A DNA stretch of 36,258 bases from positions 1-36,258 of the forward strand of contig CAMIVF010000003.1 in NCBI GenBank assembly GCA_946401715.1. Direction: 5' to 3'. Position 1 is the stretch's first letter. Each line of letters begins with the position of its first letter. The translations under genes were made by a program, and so were the position numbers. The notes under the pieces were generated by a model that saw only the letters and a list, made by a program, of their open reading frames with translations, did not search any database and was not told the origin of the DNA. Positions 7,970 to 16,037 of the stretch are shown here, piece by piece. The stretch comes from an uncultured Clostridia bacterium. GTDB taxonomy: Bacteria; Bacillota; Clostridia; Lachnospirales; Lachnospiraceae.

Positions 7970-8833
7970 TCAGCTCTGGCTCAAACCACGTCCCCGGCTG
8001 ACCGCACCAGCCAAATTATAAAAGAGTACCCCGCTGATCACAATCGCAGCGCCGAGCAGAGACAGTCTGCCTAATCTCTCCCCATAGAACACTGCGACCA
8101 GGATCGGATTCAATATCGGTTCAATTGCATTGATAATGGACGCGGTCACCGGATCGGTATATCTGGTCCCGATGGAAAACAGGATATAGGCCAGTCCAAC
8201 CTGAATCGTTCCCAGGACAAAGACCGCTGTCAGGATCATCGGCGTGAACTGCGTCTCTTTCAGCACAAACGGCGAGAGGAATACGCCGCACATCATCTGC
8301 CCGAAAAACATGGAGGATAGGGCATCCCCCTTCTCAAACTGGTTGAGCATAAAGACACCGGCATAGAAAAGACCGGACAGCAGCGCAATCACATCGCCCG
8401 GGATATTTCCTGTGGTCATGCCCTCAAAGAAAAAGCATACAATCCCGGCGAGAACGATCAGGATCGCTGTGATTTCTGTTCTGTCCGGCTTTTTTCCGAA
8501 AAGCAGGATCATCAAAAGGATAATCCAGACCGGAGCCGTATACTGCAGGACGATCGCATTGCCTGCAGATGTCAGCTTGTTCGCGATCGTATAGAACGTT
8601 GTCACACCCGCCATGCTCACTGCCCCGATCAGAACCGTGGCATTCCATTTGATCTGATGGTGCGTGATCCGTATGTACGCGCCGATCACACCGCAGGCGA
8701 TCAGGTTTCTTACTCCGTTTATCGCCAGCGGGTTCCACGGGATCAGCTTGATCAGAAGGCCGCCTGTCGAAAAACACACAGACGCGCCAAGCATGGCCAG
8801 TATTCCTGTTATACGATATTGTTTACCGTTCAC
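7970..8833 (-). CDS. EamA/DMT family transporter
   Basis: Ten hydrophobic segments; LGASVCFSTGGLLIKL and PVTASIINAIEPILNPILVAVFYGERL motifs. GTG start at 8833 chosen because the track start overlaps the nitroreductase gene. Confidence 0.88.
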   Translation of the reverse strand: MNGKQYRITGILAMLGASVCFSTGGLLIKLIPWNPLAINGVRNLIACGVIGAYIRITHHQIKWNATVLIGAVSMAGVTTFYTIANKLTSAGNAIVLQYTAPVWIILLMILLFGKKPDRTEITAILIVLAGIVCFFFEGMTTGNIPGDVIALLSGLFYAGVFMLNQFEKGDALSSMFFGQMMCGVFLSPFVLKETQFTPMILTAVFVLGTIQVGLAYILFSIGTRYTDPVTASIINAIEPILNPILVAVFYGERLGRLSLLGAAIVISGVLFYNLAGAVSRGRGLSQS

Positions 8834-8844
8834 CTTGATACCAC

Positions 8845-9372
8845 TTATTCCACCCAGTACACTCTGCCGTCTTTGCGCTCTGCTGCCTTTGGTGCATCCT
8901 CTTCCGGATAGCCGATGGCACAATGCCCGATTCCTTCCCATTCTCCTTCGATTCCAAGATCCTTCAGGAGCTTCCGGTACCCGGGCTGCTCAAATTCCTC
9001 TTTGGCCCTGTGGATCCAGATGCTGCCCAGACCCAGAGAATGCGCCGCAACCATCAGGTTCCCCATCATAAGGCTTCCATCATAAACATGTGTCGGCACC
9101 TCTTTGTTTCCGAGAACGATCAGAATGACCGGTGCGCCATAGAAAGGATCAAAGCCTTCACCCCAGCCGCCGATCTTCCGGTTGTCTTCTGATATCTGAT
9201 CCCGCAGTTCCTTCTTTGTCACTGCAATCACCATGGCGGACTGCTTCCCCATTCCGCTGGCAGCATACAGGCCTGCTTCGATGATCTGCTGAAGATCTTC
9301 CTTCGCAGGCAGTTCCGGTTTGAATTTACGTATTGATCTGCGCTCTTCCATTGCTTTGATGGTCTCGTTCAT
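8845..9372 (-). CDS. Nitroreductase family protein
   Basis: 175 aa; AMEERRSIRKFKPE, AGLYAASGMGKQSAMVIAVT, NLMVAAHSLGLGSIWIHRA, GIGHCAIGYPEE motifs. Confidence 0.92.
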   Translation of the reverse strand: MNETIKAMEERRSIRKFKPELPAKEDLQQIIEAGLYAASGMGKQSAMVIAVTKKELRDQISEDNRKIGGWGEGFDPFYGAPVILIVLGNKEVPTHVYDGSLMMGNLMVAAHSLGLGSIWIHRAKEEFEQPGYRKLLKDLGIEGEWEGIGHCAIGYPEEDAPKAAERKDGRVYWVE

Positions 9373-9419
9373 TTCCGTTACCTCCTCTTTTTCTGTTTCC
9401 TGTGTTGCCTGAATACTAC

Positions 9420-9932
9420 TTACAGCCGCCTTCGGGAATCCCTCCCATCAGGCCTTGATCTCATACTCCTTGCGAAACGATAGTACGATTCCATCAGATC
9501 GTCCTCTCCGTCCTCTGCATACGCGCCGTAGCCATCCTCCCAGAGATCTTCCGCGTCTGTTCTCTTCTTCCTGCCGGTCTTCTGTTCCCTCTCCCAGGCA
9601 TCACGCGCCTGCTGCTCTTCCTCTCCGAACACCTCATTCCACAGATTCCACGCCGACTCCATCGTTCCGGAATACGGGGCCATATCCCCGGAAACGGATG
9701 CTTCCCGAAGATGCCGCTTCGGCGCCGCTTCCCGGAAATGCATCAGCCTGTCGTATTCCTCCCTTGACTGTGGATCCGACAGCACATAGAAAGCGATTCC
9801 GATCTGTTTGAAGAGCTCTTCATCTCCGCCCTCGTCCGGGTGATGGCGCTTTGCCAGCGCACGGAAAGCCCTCCGGATCTCATTTGTATCCGCGTCCGGT
9901 TCCAGTCCAAGAATCTTGTAATAATTCAGCAC
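9420..9932 (-). CDS. J-domain protein (DnaJ-like)
   Basis: N-terminal J domain MLNYYKILGLEPDADTNEIRRAFRALAKRHHPDEGG with HPD motif; no Cys-rich zinc domain. Confidence 0.9.
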   Translation of the reverse strand: MLNYYKILGLEPDADTNEIRRAFRALAKRHHPDEGGDEELFKQIGIAFYVLSDPQSREEYDRLMHFREAAPKRHLREASVSGDMAPYSGTMESAWNLWNEVFGEEEQQARDAWEREQKTGRKKRTDAEDLWEDGYGAYAEDGEDDLMESYYRFARSMRSRPDGRDSRRRL

Positions 9933-9938
9933 TTCTGA

Positions 9939-10814
9939 TTAACCCTTTGCCATCTTTTTGTGTATCGTATTCAATACCTTCTTTTTGTTCCTGACCCAGT
10001 CAGGCGCGACCAGCAGGCTCCCGGGCCCGTCCCCGGTCATGCGGTGGAGAACCATCTCCTCCGGCAGCAGCCTGATGCTTTCGGCCACGAGGTCCGTATA
10101 CTCGTCCAACGAAAGAAGCGGAAAAGGCTGGTCTCTATACTGCCGCTCCAGCAAGGTTCCCTTCAGGATATTCAGCATCTGCAGCTTGACTCCGTCCGGT
10201 GCCGGATCCAGACCGGCGAGGTAATGAATGGTCTGCAGCATGTCATCTTTTGTCTCTCCCGGCAGGCCGAAGATCACATGGACGATCACCTGGATTCCGG
10301 CGCATTTCAGCTTTCTGAGCGCCTCCTCAAAAATACGCAGCGGATAGCCCCTGTTCATCCGGACGGCAGTTTCATCATGCATCGTCTGAAGGCCCAGTTC
10401 CACCCAGACCGGTTGGATCTGATTCAGGTACCGCAGCATTTCCATCACGTCCTCACCCAGACAGTCCGGCCTTGTCCCGATGGAGAGGATCACGATATCG
10501 TCACGGCGGATTACCTTCTCATACAGTTTTGTCAGACGGCCGACGTCTCCGTAGGTGTTGGTAAAGGACTGAAAATAGGCGATGAATCTTTCTGCGCTGA
10601 CTTTCTTCCGGACGCGTTCCTTCGCCTCCGCAATCTGCGCCTCGATCTCGTCCGCAGAGGCTGCAAACTCGCCCGATCCTCCTTCCGAGCAAAATGCGCA
10701 GCCGCCAAATCCAGCCGTTCCATCCCTGTTCGGGCAGGTACAGCCTGACGTGAGGGAGAGCTTATAGATCTTCTCGCCGTATTGCTGTTTCAGAGCAGCA
10801 GAGAGCGTTCTCAT
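9939..10814 (-). CDS. TIGR01212-type radical SAM protein (YhcC-like)
   Basis: 291 aa; LTSGCTCPNRDGTAGFGGCAFCSEGGSGEF, YFQSFTNTYGDV, GTRPDCL motifs. Confidence 0.9.
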   Translation of the reverse strand: MRTLSAALKQQYGEKIYKLSLTSGCTCPNRDGTAGFGGCAFCSEGGSGEFAASADEIEAQIAEAKERVRKKVSAERFIAYFQSFTNTYGDVGRLTKLYEKVIRRDDIVILSIGTRPDCLGEDVMEMLRYLNQIQPVWVELGLQTMHDETAVRMNRGYPLRIFEEALRKLKCAGIQVIVHVIFGLPGETKDDMLQTIHYLAGLDPAPDGVKLQMLNILKGTLLERQYRDQPFPLLSLDEYTDLVAESIRLLPEEMVLHRMTGDGPGSLLVAPDWVRNKKKVLNTIHKKMAKG

Positions 10815-10859
10815 CGGGTTTCCTCTTTCTTTCCACCCATTATACTGCTTCCTGAACCC

Positions 10860-12014
10860 CTAGTGAATGATACATGGCACTCCATGTTCTTCCAGTTGTA
10901 TATCCAGTTCGATCATGTCATAGATCTCATGCTCGATGAAGTAGGAAAAGATGATATCCGTCTTATCACACGGTGACAGTGCGTACCCGGCTCTTGAAAG
11001 AAGATCCCGCGATTCATCCAGATTCAGCTTCGCTCCGATGCACAGGCACAAAGCTGTCAGTTTCTGCGGGTGATAATCCGGATTGTTTTTAATCTTTGAA
11101 AAAACCTTTTTGTCAACGATCGCCCTTTTGTAGACCTCGGAATTCTCCATGCCTTTCTCGCCGATCAGATAGAGAAGATATTCGGGGAAGGTATCTGCCA
11201 TATGCTTCATCCGCTCTGACAGCTTTTCTTCAAGATCCTCTATTGCAGCATCTTCCTCATCCGGTGAAGCCATTGCCGGTGCGCCCGCGATGATATGACT
11301 GAATTCTTTCGGCTCTCTGGCTTCGCGTGCAGCTTTCGCCCTGGCTCTTCGCTCTGCCTGCCGCCTGGCTTCTTCCAGCCTGGCAGGTACATTGCCGAAA
11401 GCCCCCGGGACCGGCGAAGGCTTGAAACTGCCCGCATCCGAATCATAGGCCGCTTCACTGTATTCTTCTCTGTGCTTCAGATCAACATAATGGCGGTCGA
11501 TGTACGCTTCCAGATCCGGATAGAGGCTCTTCCCCATCCGCGTAGCTTTCTCATCGAATACGACGAGACAGATCAGCATTTGGGATGTCAGGAGAAATGC
11601 ATTGATCTCATCTACGGCAATCCGCATTCCTTCTTCCTTTGGATAGCCGAAACCGCCTGTTGAGATCAGCGGAAATGCAATCGATCGGATCCCCTTCTCT
11701 GCAGCCAGAGCCAGGCTCTTCCGATAGCAGGACCGGAGCAGTGCCTCCTCTCCGCTTTTCCCATTGATATACAGAGGACTTACCGCATGAATGATATACT
11801 TTGCCGGAAGACCGAATCCCGGTGTAAGAAAGACCTCCCCTTCTCTTACCGGACCTATGTGCTCCTTCCGGTAAGCGAGCAGCTCATCGTAACCCGCGGC
11901 TTTATAGACTGCATAGTCACAGCCCGTTCCAACGACCGGCTGGTCATTCGCCGTGTTTACGATCGCTTCCGTATGCATCTTCGTAATATCATTGCGCACT
12001 ATCTTCAGTGGCAT
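10860..12014 (-). CDS. Macro domain protein with a separate C-terminal helical domain
   Basis: IVRNDITKMHTEAIVNTAND, GTGCDYAVYKAAG, FPLISTGGFGYPKEEG; C-terminus ERMKHMADTFPEYLLYLI...VFSKIKNNPDYHPQKLTALCLCIGAKLNLDESRDLLSRAGYAL. ATG 12014 preceded by GAGGGG. Confidence 0.88.
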   Translation of the reverse strand: MPLKIVRNDITKMHTEAIVNTANDQPVVGTGCDYAVYKAAGYDELLAYRKEHIGPVREGEVFLTPGFGLPAKYIIHAVSPLYINGKSGEEALLRSCYRKSLALAAEKGIRSIAFPLISTGGFGYPKEEGMRIAVDEINAFLLTSQMLICLVVFDEKATRMGKSLYPDLEAYIDRHYVDLKHREEYSEAAYDSDAGSFKPSPVPGAFGNVPARLEEARRQAERRARAKAAREAREPKEFSHIIAGAPAMASPDEEDAAIEDLEEKLSERMKHMADTFPEYLLYLIGEKGMENSEVYKRAIVDKKVFSKIKNNPDYHPQKLTALCLCIGAKLNLDESRDLLSRAGYALSPCDKTDIIFSYFIEHEIYDMIELDIQLEEHGVPCIIH

Positions 12015-12019
12015 CGAAC

Positions 12020-12322
12020 TCACCCCTCACTCTTTTGCTGTTTTCTTCTCAACGCTTCCTTTCTGTCCTCCACGTCAGTCCCTTTGCAGCCATTCTGAGC
12101 AACCAGCTTCGCTTTCTGCGGCCTGCTCATCTTCTTGATATGCCATTCTCTACTCATCGCTTCACTTTTGCTCTCGCATGCCTCGTAATACACCAGCTCT
12201 ACCGGCAGCCGAGAGCGGGTGTACTTTGCCCCGGTTCCACTGTTATGAGCCGCGACGCGGGACGCAAGATCATTGGTCCAGCCGCAGTAAAATGTATCAT
12301 CCCTGCAGCGGAGAAGATCATT
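12020..12322 (-). pseudogene. N-terminally disrupted GIY-YIG endonuclease-like gene (UPF0213 type)
   Basis: Manual translation LLRCRDDTFYCGWTNDLASRVAAHNSGTGAKYTRSRLPVELVYYEACESKSEAMSREWHIKKMSRPQKAKLVAQNG...; in-frame stop at 12323-12325 and no ATG before the conserved core. Confidence 0.7.
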
Positions 12323-12433
12323 TCAGCCTTGATTTTTTATTTGCAGGCTATAGAGGTGGGGGAATTCTTGCCTGTATATGTTAAAAAGTCCCAAAGACTG
12401 CCTCCTGCCACACCGGATTACACAGCTAGATCC

Positions 12434-13711
12434 TCATGAATCCGCTTCAGCAGAATCATTGATCAATGAATCCGCATAGGCCAGATACGCTTCCATGCGA
12501 TGAGCGTCATTGATCTTCTGCTGCAATCCCCCGTCTTTCACAAAAACGGAGGTCATATCAAAGTATACTTTATCGCTTTCCGCATATTTCAGCATGTTTT
12601 TCACACCGGCTCCCTCATAAAAAAAGTGTTTTGTCATGGCCAGCGCAAGCCCTTTCTGAAAGTATTGCTGCGGAGAAACCGATGCTTTTTTCTTTTCATG
12701 CCTGGGCGTAAAAAAACCTTCTTTTTCGTAGCTGCATGCCATACGGAAAAGATCGATCAGCTTGTTCCGCTTATTCACTGTATATCCTGCAAATCTCTTC
12801 TGACCTGTATAGTGCTTGAACTTATCTGCAATCAGATGGTTGATATCAAAAGTGACAGTCACACCATTCTTTCCATAATTCCAGTCATCGAATTCATCTC
12901 CCAAAGGAATGCATGGAACAAAATCGCCATTGTTCGAGATATTTACAATTCTTGGAGTTCCAAAACAGGTATCGGAATAAGCGACATTGGGGACAGCAAA
13001 GCCATATGCAAACACTTTACATTCGTCTTTGTCAATATAGTGCCGGGCAACAAGATTTGTCAGTGCACCTCCTCTGCTGTGTCCTGTAATCCACAGCAGG
13101 TCACCGGTTCCCGGAGAATAAGTCTTCTCCAGATACTGAATCACCTCTGCACAGGCCAGCTGAAACCCTTCATGTGTTTCACCATGCCCGAGATTGAAAT
13201 TGCTGATCCATTCAAGTCCGCCTGCGCTGTATCCGCTGATGATAACAGCAATGATTCTGCCATAATCAGGGGCCCTTTTCACTCCGGTGTAAATCAGACA
13301 GTGATCATTATCTTTCAGAGTGCTTTCTTTTCCCTTGCCTGTATAATACTGCTCAACTTCCCCAAAACCGGCATCTTTCAGATATTTCTCTGTGGAATCT
13401 CCATAGGTAGAGGCTGAAGCCAGTGCCGATGCTTTAAGCAGTCTGACATTATTCCGGACATTATCCTGATCAAAGTACTGATCGGAGTATAATTCGCCTG
13501 CTGTTCTTTTCTCCTGGTTAATGACAGAAGAAATCGTTATCTCATCGGAGATGTAAGTTCCTCCTGATGAGGCGGCATCAGTACGCATAGATAAAGTTCT
13601 TATCAGAACCGCCGTAAAAATCAAAACGAGCAGCAGACGCCAGCTGCAGTGGAATTCATCTGTGCGAATTCTCATTCTGCCGATTGTCATAGTTTCGTCC
13701 TCAGTACTCAC
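12434..13711 (-). CDS. Secreted or anchored class 3 lipase (alpha/beta hydrolase)
   Basis: 425 aa; N-terminal hydrophobic segment, WITGHSRGGALTNLVAR nucleophile elbow, KVFAYGFAVPNV and ISNNGDFVPCIPLG motifs. Confidence 0.85.
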   Translation of the reverse strand: MSTEDETMTIGRMRIRTDEFHCSWRLLLVLIFTAVLIRTLSMRTDAASSGGTYISDEITISSVINQEKRTAGELYSDQYFDQDNVRNNVRLLKASALASASTYGDSTEKYLKDAGFGEVEQYYTGKGKESTLKDNDHCLIYTGVKRAPDYGRIIAVIISGYSAGGLEWISNFNLGHGETHEGFQLACAEVIQYLEKTYSPGTGDLLWITGHSRGGALTNLVARHYIDKDECKVFAYGFAVPNVAYSDTCFGTPRIVNISNNGDFVPCIPLGDEFDDWNYGKNGVTVTFDINHLIADKFKHYTGQKRFAGYTVNKRNKLIDLFRMACSYEKEGFFTPRHEKKKASVSPQQYFQKGLALAMTKHFFYEGAGVKNMLKYAESDKVYFDMTSVFVKDGGLQQKINDAHRMEAYLAYADSLINDSAEADS

Positions 13712-13787
13712 ACTGCGCTTTCTTCAGAGTTGATGCTTCCCTGATCAATTATAGCACAGAGTGAAAGAGCTGCAGCGCAGGAGCGCC

Positions 13788-13848
13788 AGCCGGCGTTCCT
13801 GCCGGCGCACTTTCCATTGTGCTTGCCGGCGTACTTGCCATTGCGCGC
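13788..13848. repeat. Degenerate GCCGGC-containing direct repeats (about 24 nt)
   Basis: gccggcgcactttccattgtgctt (13801-13824) and gccggcgtacttgccattgcgcgc (13825-13848), preceded by a partial unit agccggcgttcct. Confidence 0.6.
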
Positions 13849-14008
13849 CCTGTGAATCAAAACCATCTCATAGAAAGCAAATCAAAAAAACAAACCAGAC
13901 ACTGGTTTTAGTGGTTTAAACATGATAGAATCTTTTTAGCATATCGTCCGGAAATGTGGTGTTTTCTTGACAGTTGTCAGGAAATCAAAGCGTATACAGG
14001 AGGTTTTT

Positions 14009-14665
14009 ATGAAACAGTTGAAACGAATTCTTATTCTGGCCAGCATTCTGGTTTTTGTCTTTGTGACTGGTATCTATGCAAAAACATATACCAACACAGT
14101 TGTTATGAAAACAAAGAAAAAGGATCCTGTCTGGGGCGTACCTTTTACAGGTGATTACTTTATCTCAAAGAAGCCTGTTAAGATGACCTCAACGAACAAG
14201 AAGGTCGGTTCTTTATACTGGCAGTCAGATATGCTTGGAATCAAAACAAAAAAAACCGGAAAAGCAACGCTTGGTTTCAAGCTGAAAGGAAACAAAAACA
14301 AATTCAAAATCAAGCTGTATGTCTTAAAAGACTGCAACCCATTCAAGTCAATCAAGATCGGAGAAGAAGCTGTCGATGACCTGAAGACAATCGATAACTG
14401 GAGCGGCGCAGATGAGTATTGTTTCCTTCCGATTTCCTCCGGAAAACTGAGTGTAACGATGAAAAAAGGCTGGAAACTTGTGAAGATCAAAGCCTCATCT
14501 GACTGTAAAAAATGGAAAACCGTCAAAAACAATGCGAATATAGAACTGAAGGAAGGTAAGACCGGCGCGCTCAAATTCATCATTAAGAATTCTAAACTGG
14601 GATTTAAAACGAACCTGATCCTGTACAGGACAGATTATTTCGATGAGCATCCTGTCAATAATTGA
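14009..14665 (+). CDS. Secreted lysine-rich hypothetical protein
   Basis: Signal peptide MKQLKRILILASILVFVFVTGIYA; AGGAGG SD; beta-rich lysine-rich body. Confidence 0.75.
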   Translation: MKQLKRILILASILVFVFVTGIYAKTYTNTVVMKTKKKDPVWGVPFTGDYFISKKPVKMTSTNKKVGSLYWQSDMLGIKTKKTGKATLGFKLKGNKNKFKIKLYVLKDCNPFKSIKIGEEAVDDLKTIDNWSGADEYCFLPISSGKLSVTMKKGWKLVKIKASSDCKKWKTVKNNANIELKEGKTGALKFIIKNSKLGFKTNLILYRTDYFDEHPVNN

Positions 14666-14738
14666 GTATCCGCATCAAATCAAAAAGGATATTGTGGATC
14701 CGGACTAATCGTTCACAGATATCATTGCTCACATAAGT

Positions 14739-14775
14739 ACCGCCTGGAAAGTGAATCGCTTTCCAGGCGGTATTT
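14739..14775. terminator. Intrinsic terminator between convergent genes
   Basis: ACCGCCTGGAAAG-TGAATCG-CTTTCCAGGCGGT perfect 13-bp stem followed by ATTTT. Confidence 0.8.
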
Positions 14776-14777
14776 TA

Positions 14778-16037
14778 TCACTCTTTTGTCTCCACCCTGA
14801 CTCTTCCTTTCTGGATTCTGTCCAGGAAGAATTCTTTGACGGAGCAGCCTGCCCGGCCGGAGGATGCACAGGCACAGGCACAGGCGCAGCTGGAGGCGCA
14901 GGCACAGCTGGAAGCACAGGAGGACGCACACGAAGAGTGTGACCTGCCGGAGCCTGAGGAATGCCGGCGGCCGGAAGAAATGTGCACGGGTACCGGGATC
15001 ACATGGACGTGTATGTATGTGTTCGGGGAATTCCCGTACCTGTAGGTTCCGGCTTTGCTGTAAGCTTTTGGCTCTTCCAGGTCCTTCTCTTCGACGATTT
15101 CCTTGCTTTTGATCATACTGCGTCCGCAGTATGGACAATTGTCCTTTCCCTCCTGCCTGCCGGCGCCGCAGCCGGGGCAGGTTTCATAGTACACGATCTT
15201 GGTGCGGACGATCTTTTTCCCGGCGGAGCGGGAAGGGGAACCGCCGAAACCAAGCCCGCCGGCGATCCAGCGGATGAACTTTATGATCACCATGATGGGG
15301 ACCACAACAAAGAAGAACAGTGCAACCAGAGCGCCGATGAGCATCGGAAAACTGAACTCATCGTCGGAACTGCCCGACTTCGTGCCGCCTGCCTGCCGGT
15401 CCGTGGAGAAGGCAAAGGCATCATTGGGATAAGTGACGGAGATTGTGAAGCGGCCACCCGGCGAGAGGGAATCGGAAAAAACAAGATAACTGCCGTCGAT
15501 CAGGCAGTCCGGCTGCCAGGCGCCGGCCTGGTCCGCATTCCACCGGATGGCCAGATCCTTGACGGCAATTTCGTCAAACCATGCCGGTGTAAAGGAGTAC
15601 ACCGTCTCCCCTTCAACATAGCGGTCAATCTGATACATATGATCCTGAATAAAGGAGAATTCGAAGCTTGCCACCTCTCCCTCGTAATAATCCCGATCCA
15701 GATAGACAGCCAGGGAAGTTCCTTTGTCTTCGATCCGGCTGATGCTGTTTCCAAGCGCGGTGACCTGAGAGTGATGGCTGTTGGGCAAGCCAATGTCAAC
15801 CCATGTCAGAGGACCGTAGCGTTCATCGTCCAGCACTTTCCAGTCAATCTGATAGGTCATCCGGAGAGAAGCATCCTCCTGTACATCTACGGTGATATGA
15901 AAATGCTCGATCTCATCCGTGGGATCCGCAGCCAGCGCTGAGACTGTCCCGAAGCACAGAGTCCCCAGTCCAAGCATCAGCCAAAGCACCGCTGTCAGAA
16001 TCGCGGGAGGTGTTATCGTTTTCGTATTCCATTTCAT
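14778..16037 (-). CDS. Membrane protein: signal peptide, ectodomain, TM, zinc ribbon, Cys-Ala/Ser-rich C-terminal tail
   Basis: MKWNTKTITPPAILTAVLWLMLGLGTLCFGTVSALA; DUF2207-like ectodomain; TM LIGALVALFFFVVVPIMVII; CPGCG...CPYCG; tail SSCASSCASSCACASSCACACACASSGRAGCSVKEFF. Confidence 0.8.
   Translation of the reverse strand: MKWNTKTITPPAILTAVLWLMLGLGTLCFGTVSALAADPTDEIEHFHITVDVQEDASLRMTYQIDWKVLDDERYGPLTWVDIGLPNSHHSQVTALGNSISRIEDKGTSLAVYLDRDYYEGEVASFEFSFIQDHMYQIDRYVEGETVYSFTPAWFDEIAVKDLAIRWNADQAGAWQPDCLIDGSYLVFSDSLSPGGRFTISVTYPNDAFAFSTDRQAGGTKSGSSDDEFSFPMLIGALVALFFFVVVPIMVIIKFIRWIAGGLGFGGSPSRSAGKKIVRTKIVYYETCPGCGAGRQEGKDNCPYCGRSMIKSKEIVEEKDLEEPKAYSKAGTYRYGNSPNTYIHVHVIPVPVHISSGRRHSSGSGRSHSSCASSCASSCACASSCACACACASSGRAGCSVKEFFLDRIQKGRVRVETKE

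Noticed and set aside
9960-10748. 262-aa plus-strand ORF opposite the TIGR01212-like gene
   Set aside because: Shadow; the minus strand has the conserved radical SAM motifs.
14860-14940. CA-rich repetitive DNA as a microsatellite or CRISPR-like array
   Set aside because: Fully explained by the Cys-Ala/Ser codons of the minus-strand protein tail; no regular repeat-spacer pattern.
14961-15941. 326-aa plus-strand ORF opposite the Cys-tail membrane protein
   Set aside because: Shadow of the coupled minus-strand gene; no SD or domain.
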